Program-made: the position numbers and the translations under genes | Notes under the pieces: model-generated | The model's input: the letters and a program-made list of their open reading frames with translations, nothing else | What the model was told of the DNA's origin: nothing | The model's database searches: none | Origin: JAHEDH01 sp965364515 | Lineage (GTDB): Bacteria > Actinomycetota > Acidimicrobiia > Spongiisociales > ZC4RG35 | Direction: 5' to 3' | Assembly: GCA_965364515.1 (NCBI GenBank) | Contig: CBDTXZ010000064.1 | Coordinates: forward strand, 1-14,639 | DNA: 14,639 nucleotides | Part shown: positions 12,774-14,639 of the stretch, one piece after another | How positions within the stretch are numbered: position 1 is the first letter of the stretch | Layout: each line of letters starts with the position of its first letter

Positions 12774-14639
12774 TCAGTCGGGGAACGCCACGCCCAACAC
12801 ATCGTCGAGGGTGTCGGCGATGTGGATCGTCATCTCCTCACGAACCTTGTCGGGGATGTCGTCGATGTCGACCTCGTTGCGCTTCGGCAGGATCACCTCG
12901 GTGAGCCCGGCCCTGTGGGCGGCGAGTACCTTCTGCTTGACGCCGCCGATCGGTAGCACCTTGCCCTGAAGCGTGACCTCGCCGGTCATTCCCACGGTTG
13001 GTTTGACCGTCCGGCCGGTCAGCAACGACACGAGCGCCGTCGTCATGGTGATCCCCGCCGACGGACCGTCCTTGGGGATCGCCCCGGCAGGGACGTGCAG
13101 GTGGAAGCGGCGGTCGAGCGTGGCTGGATCGATCCCGAGTCGCTCGGTGTGACCCTTGACGTACGAGAGCGCGATCTGGGCGGACTCCTTCATCACGTCA
13201 CCGAGTTGACCGGTGAGCGTGAGGCCGGCGTCGCCGTCCATCGCGGTCGCCTCGATGAACAGGACATCGCCGCCTGCACCTGTGACGGCCAGGCCAGTGG
13301 CCACACCGGGCACGTCGGTCCGGTCGGACACCTCGTCCTTCCACACCTTGGGCTTGCCGAGGAACTCGACCAGATCCGCCTCGTCGATCGACAGCGGTGT
13401 CTCCGCTCCTCCGGCGACCTTGGTGGCTGCCTTGCGGGTCAGCTTGCCGAGCTGACGCTCGAGGTTTCGGACACCAGCTTCACGTGTGTACCGGTCGACC
13501 ACGGAAGCCAGAGCCTCCTCGGTCACCGAGATCTCCTCGGGCTCGAGCCCTGCCGTGCGGGTCTGCCGCGGGAGGAGATGATCTCTTGCGATCTCGACCT
13601 TTTCGGCATCGGTGTATCCGTCGATGCGGATCACCTCCGTCCGGTCGAGCAGCGGGCCGGGGATCGTCTCGAGGACGTTGGCGGTTGCGATGAACAGCAC
13701 GTCGGACAGGTCGAGATCGGTCTCCAGATAGTGATCCCGGAAAGTGTGGTTCTGGGCGGGGTCGAGGACCTCGAGCAGCGCCGACGAGGGATCGCCTCTC
13801 CAGTCGTTGCCGACCTTGTCCATCTCGTCCAACAGGAACACCGGGTTCATCGTTCCGGCTTCGATGATCGCTCGTGCGATTCGGCCGGGACGCGCCCCCA
13901 CGTACGTGCGCCGATGCCCGCGGATCTCTGCCTCGTCGCGCACACCGCCGAGGGCGACGCGATGGAACTCGCGCCCCAGCGCCTTCGCCACCGACTCGCC
14001 GAGCGAGGTCTTGCCGACACCGGGTGGACCGACCAGGAGGAGGATCGCACTGGAGCTTCGGTCATTCTCGAGCCCTCGCTCCGCTCGAAGCTTTCGAACC
14101 GCCAGATGCTCGATGATCCGTTCCTTGACGTCCATCAGTCCGGTGTGATCACCGTCGAGCACCGCCCAGGCCTCGTCGAGGTCCAGTCGATCTTCGGAGC
14201 GCGTCTCCCAGGGAATGTCGAACATCGTGTCGAGCCACGTGCGGATCCAGCTGTGCTCGGGCGACTGCTCGCTCATCTTCTCCAGCCGGTCGATCTCTTT
14301 GCTGATCGCAGTGAAGACGTGCTCGGGGAGCTCGCGCTCCTCGAGCTTGGCGCGGTAGTCGTCGGTGACGTCGGCGTCCTCGCCGAGCTCCTTCTTGATG
14401 GCGGCGAGCTGCTGTCGGAGGATGTACTCCCGCTGGGAGCTGTCGATCTTCTCGGCGGCCTCGTCCCGGACCTTCTTGCGCAACTCGAAGTCCGCCAGCA
14501 CGTTGCGCATGAGATCGATGACGAGCCCCAGACGGGCGCGGATGTCCAGTGTCTCGAGCACCTGGACCTTCTGTTGCAGGTCGAGGTCCGGCGAATACAC
14601 GACGAGGTCGGCGAGTTGGCTGGGATTCTCCATCCCGAG
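12774..14639 (-). CDS. lon: ATP-dependent Lon protease (N-terminus outside window)
   Basis: 621 residues are visible and the frame is still open at the window edge, so the N-terminal LAN substrate-binding domain, roughly 170-200 residues, is missing. The ATG at 14633 is internal. Counting from that Met, a coiled-coil segment (about 20-125) contains SSQREYILRQQLAAIKKELG. The AAA+ module has Walker A GPPGVGKT (202-209), Walker B FLLDEMDK (266-273), and the sensor and arginine-finger region around FIATANVLETIPGPLLDR. The protease domain has catalytic Ser525 in PKDGPSAG and Lys568 in GGVKQK, 43 residues apart as in E. coli Lon. It degrades damaged and regulatory proteins in the cytosol using ATP. 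All key residues are intact. Confidence 0.98.
   Translation of the reverse strand, partial: LGMENPSQLADLVVYSPDLDLQQKVQVLETLDIRARLGLVIDLMRNVLADFELRKKVRDEAAEKIDSSQREYILRQQLAAIKKELGEDADVTDDYRAKLEERELPEHVFTAISKEIDRLEKMSEQSPEHSWIRTWLDTMFDIPWETRSEDRLDLDEAWAVLDGDHTGLMDVKERIIEHLAVRKLRAERGLENDRSSSAILLLVGPPGVGKTSLGESVAKALGREFHRVALGGVRDEAEIRGHRRTYVGARPGRIARAIIEAGTMNPVFLLDEMDKVGNDWRGDPSSALLEVLDPAQNHTFRDHYLETDLDLSDVLFIATANVLETIPGPLLDRTEVIRIDGYTDAEKVEIARDHLLPRQTRTAGLEPEEISVTEEALASVVDRYTREAGVRNLERQLGKLTRKAATKVAGGAETPLSIDEADLVEFLGKPKVWKDEVSDRTDVPGVATGLAVTGAGGDVLFIEATAMDGDAGLTLTGQLGDVMKESAQIALSYVKGHTERLGIDPATLDRRFHLHVPAGAIPKDGPSAGITMTTALVSLLTGRTVKPTVGMTGEVTLQGKVLPIGGVKQKVLAAHRAGLTEVILPKRNEVDIDDIPDKVREEMTIHIADTLDDVLGVAFPD

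Overview
This is a high-GC window with dense, mostly minus-strand gene packing, GTG starts and good Shine-Dalgarno (SD) sequences. It looks like an actinobacterial chromosome. The secreted subtilase with a Trp-Ser-Gly repeat tail and the full-length-type Lon suggest the Acidimicrobiia or a relative. That placement is inference from gene content; no rRNA or marker gene is present to fix it. There are no tRNAs, CRISPR arrays, insertion sequences or phage genes.

Layout. (1) 1-926: a TetR-type repressor, cut off by the window start, is divergent from an SRPBCC-fold protein. Two near-identical TGTACC-N4-GGTACA palindromes lie between them, 22 bp apart. (2) 946-971: a strong bidirectional hairpin separates this pair from a convergent secreted S8 protease (1005-2723). 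The protease ends in sixteen W-x4 pentapeptides. (3) 2854-3204: a small TfoX/Sxy-like protein, divergent from a YgjP/SprT-like zinc metalloprotein (3312-3824). A DUF1295 membrane protein (3861-4745) follows the latter. (4) 4746-5262: a non-coding stretch with a hairpin and a decayed TPR-like fragment. (5) 5263-7410: a SulP anion transporter carrying both STAS and cyclic-nucleotide-binding domains. (6) 7524-12709: five same-strand genes, in transcription order a KduD-like dehydrogenase, an acetolactate-synthase-like ThDP enzyme, a BASS-family transporter, an NAD-dependent epimerase/dehydratase and a classical SDR. The last four are butted together or overlap (3 nt gap, ATGA overlap, 8 nt overlap). 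(7) 12774 to the window end: Lon protease, lacking its N-terminus because the window stops.

The most interesting unit is the five-gene oxidoreductase / ThDP-enzyme / transporter operon. Its composition fits uptake or export of an organic acid and its conversion by carboligation or decarboxylation plus redox steps, but I cannot name the substrate. Other points worth a look are the tandem operators, the W-x4 tail with its 60-bp DNA register, and the cNMP-domain SulP.
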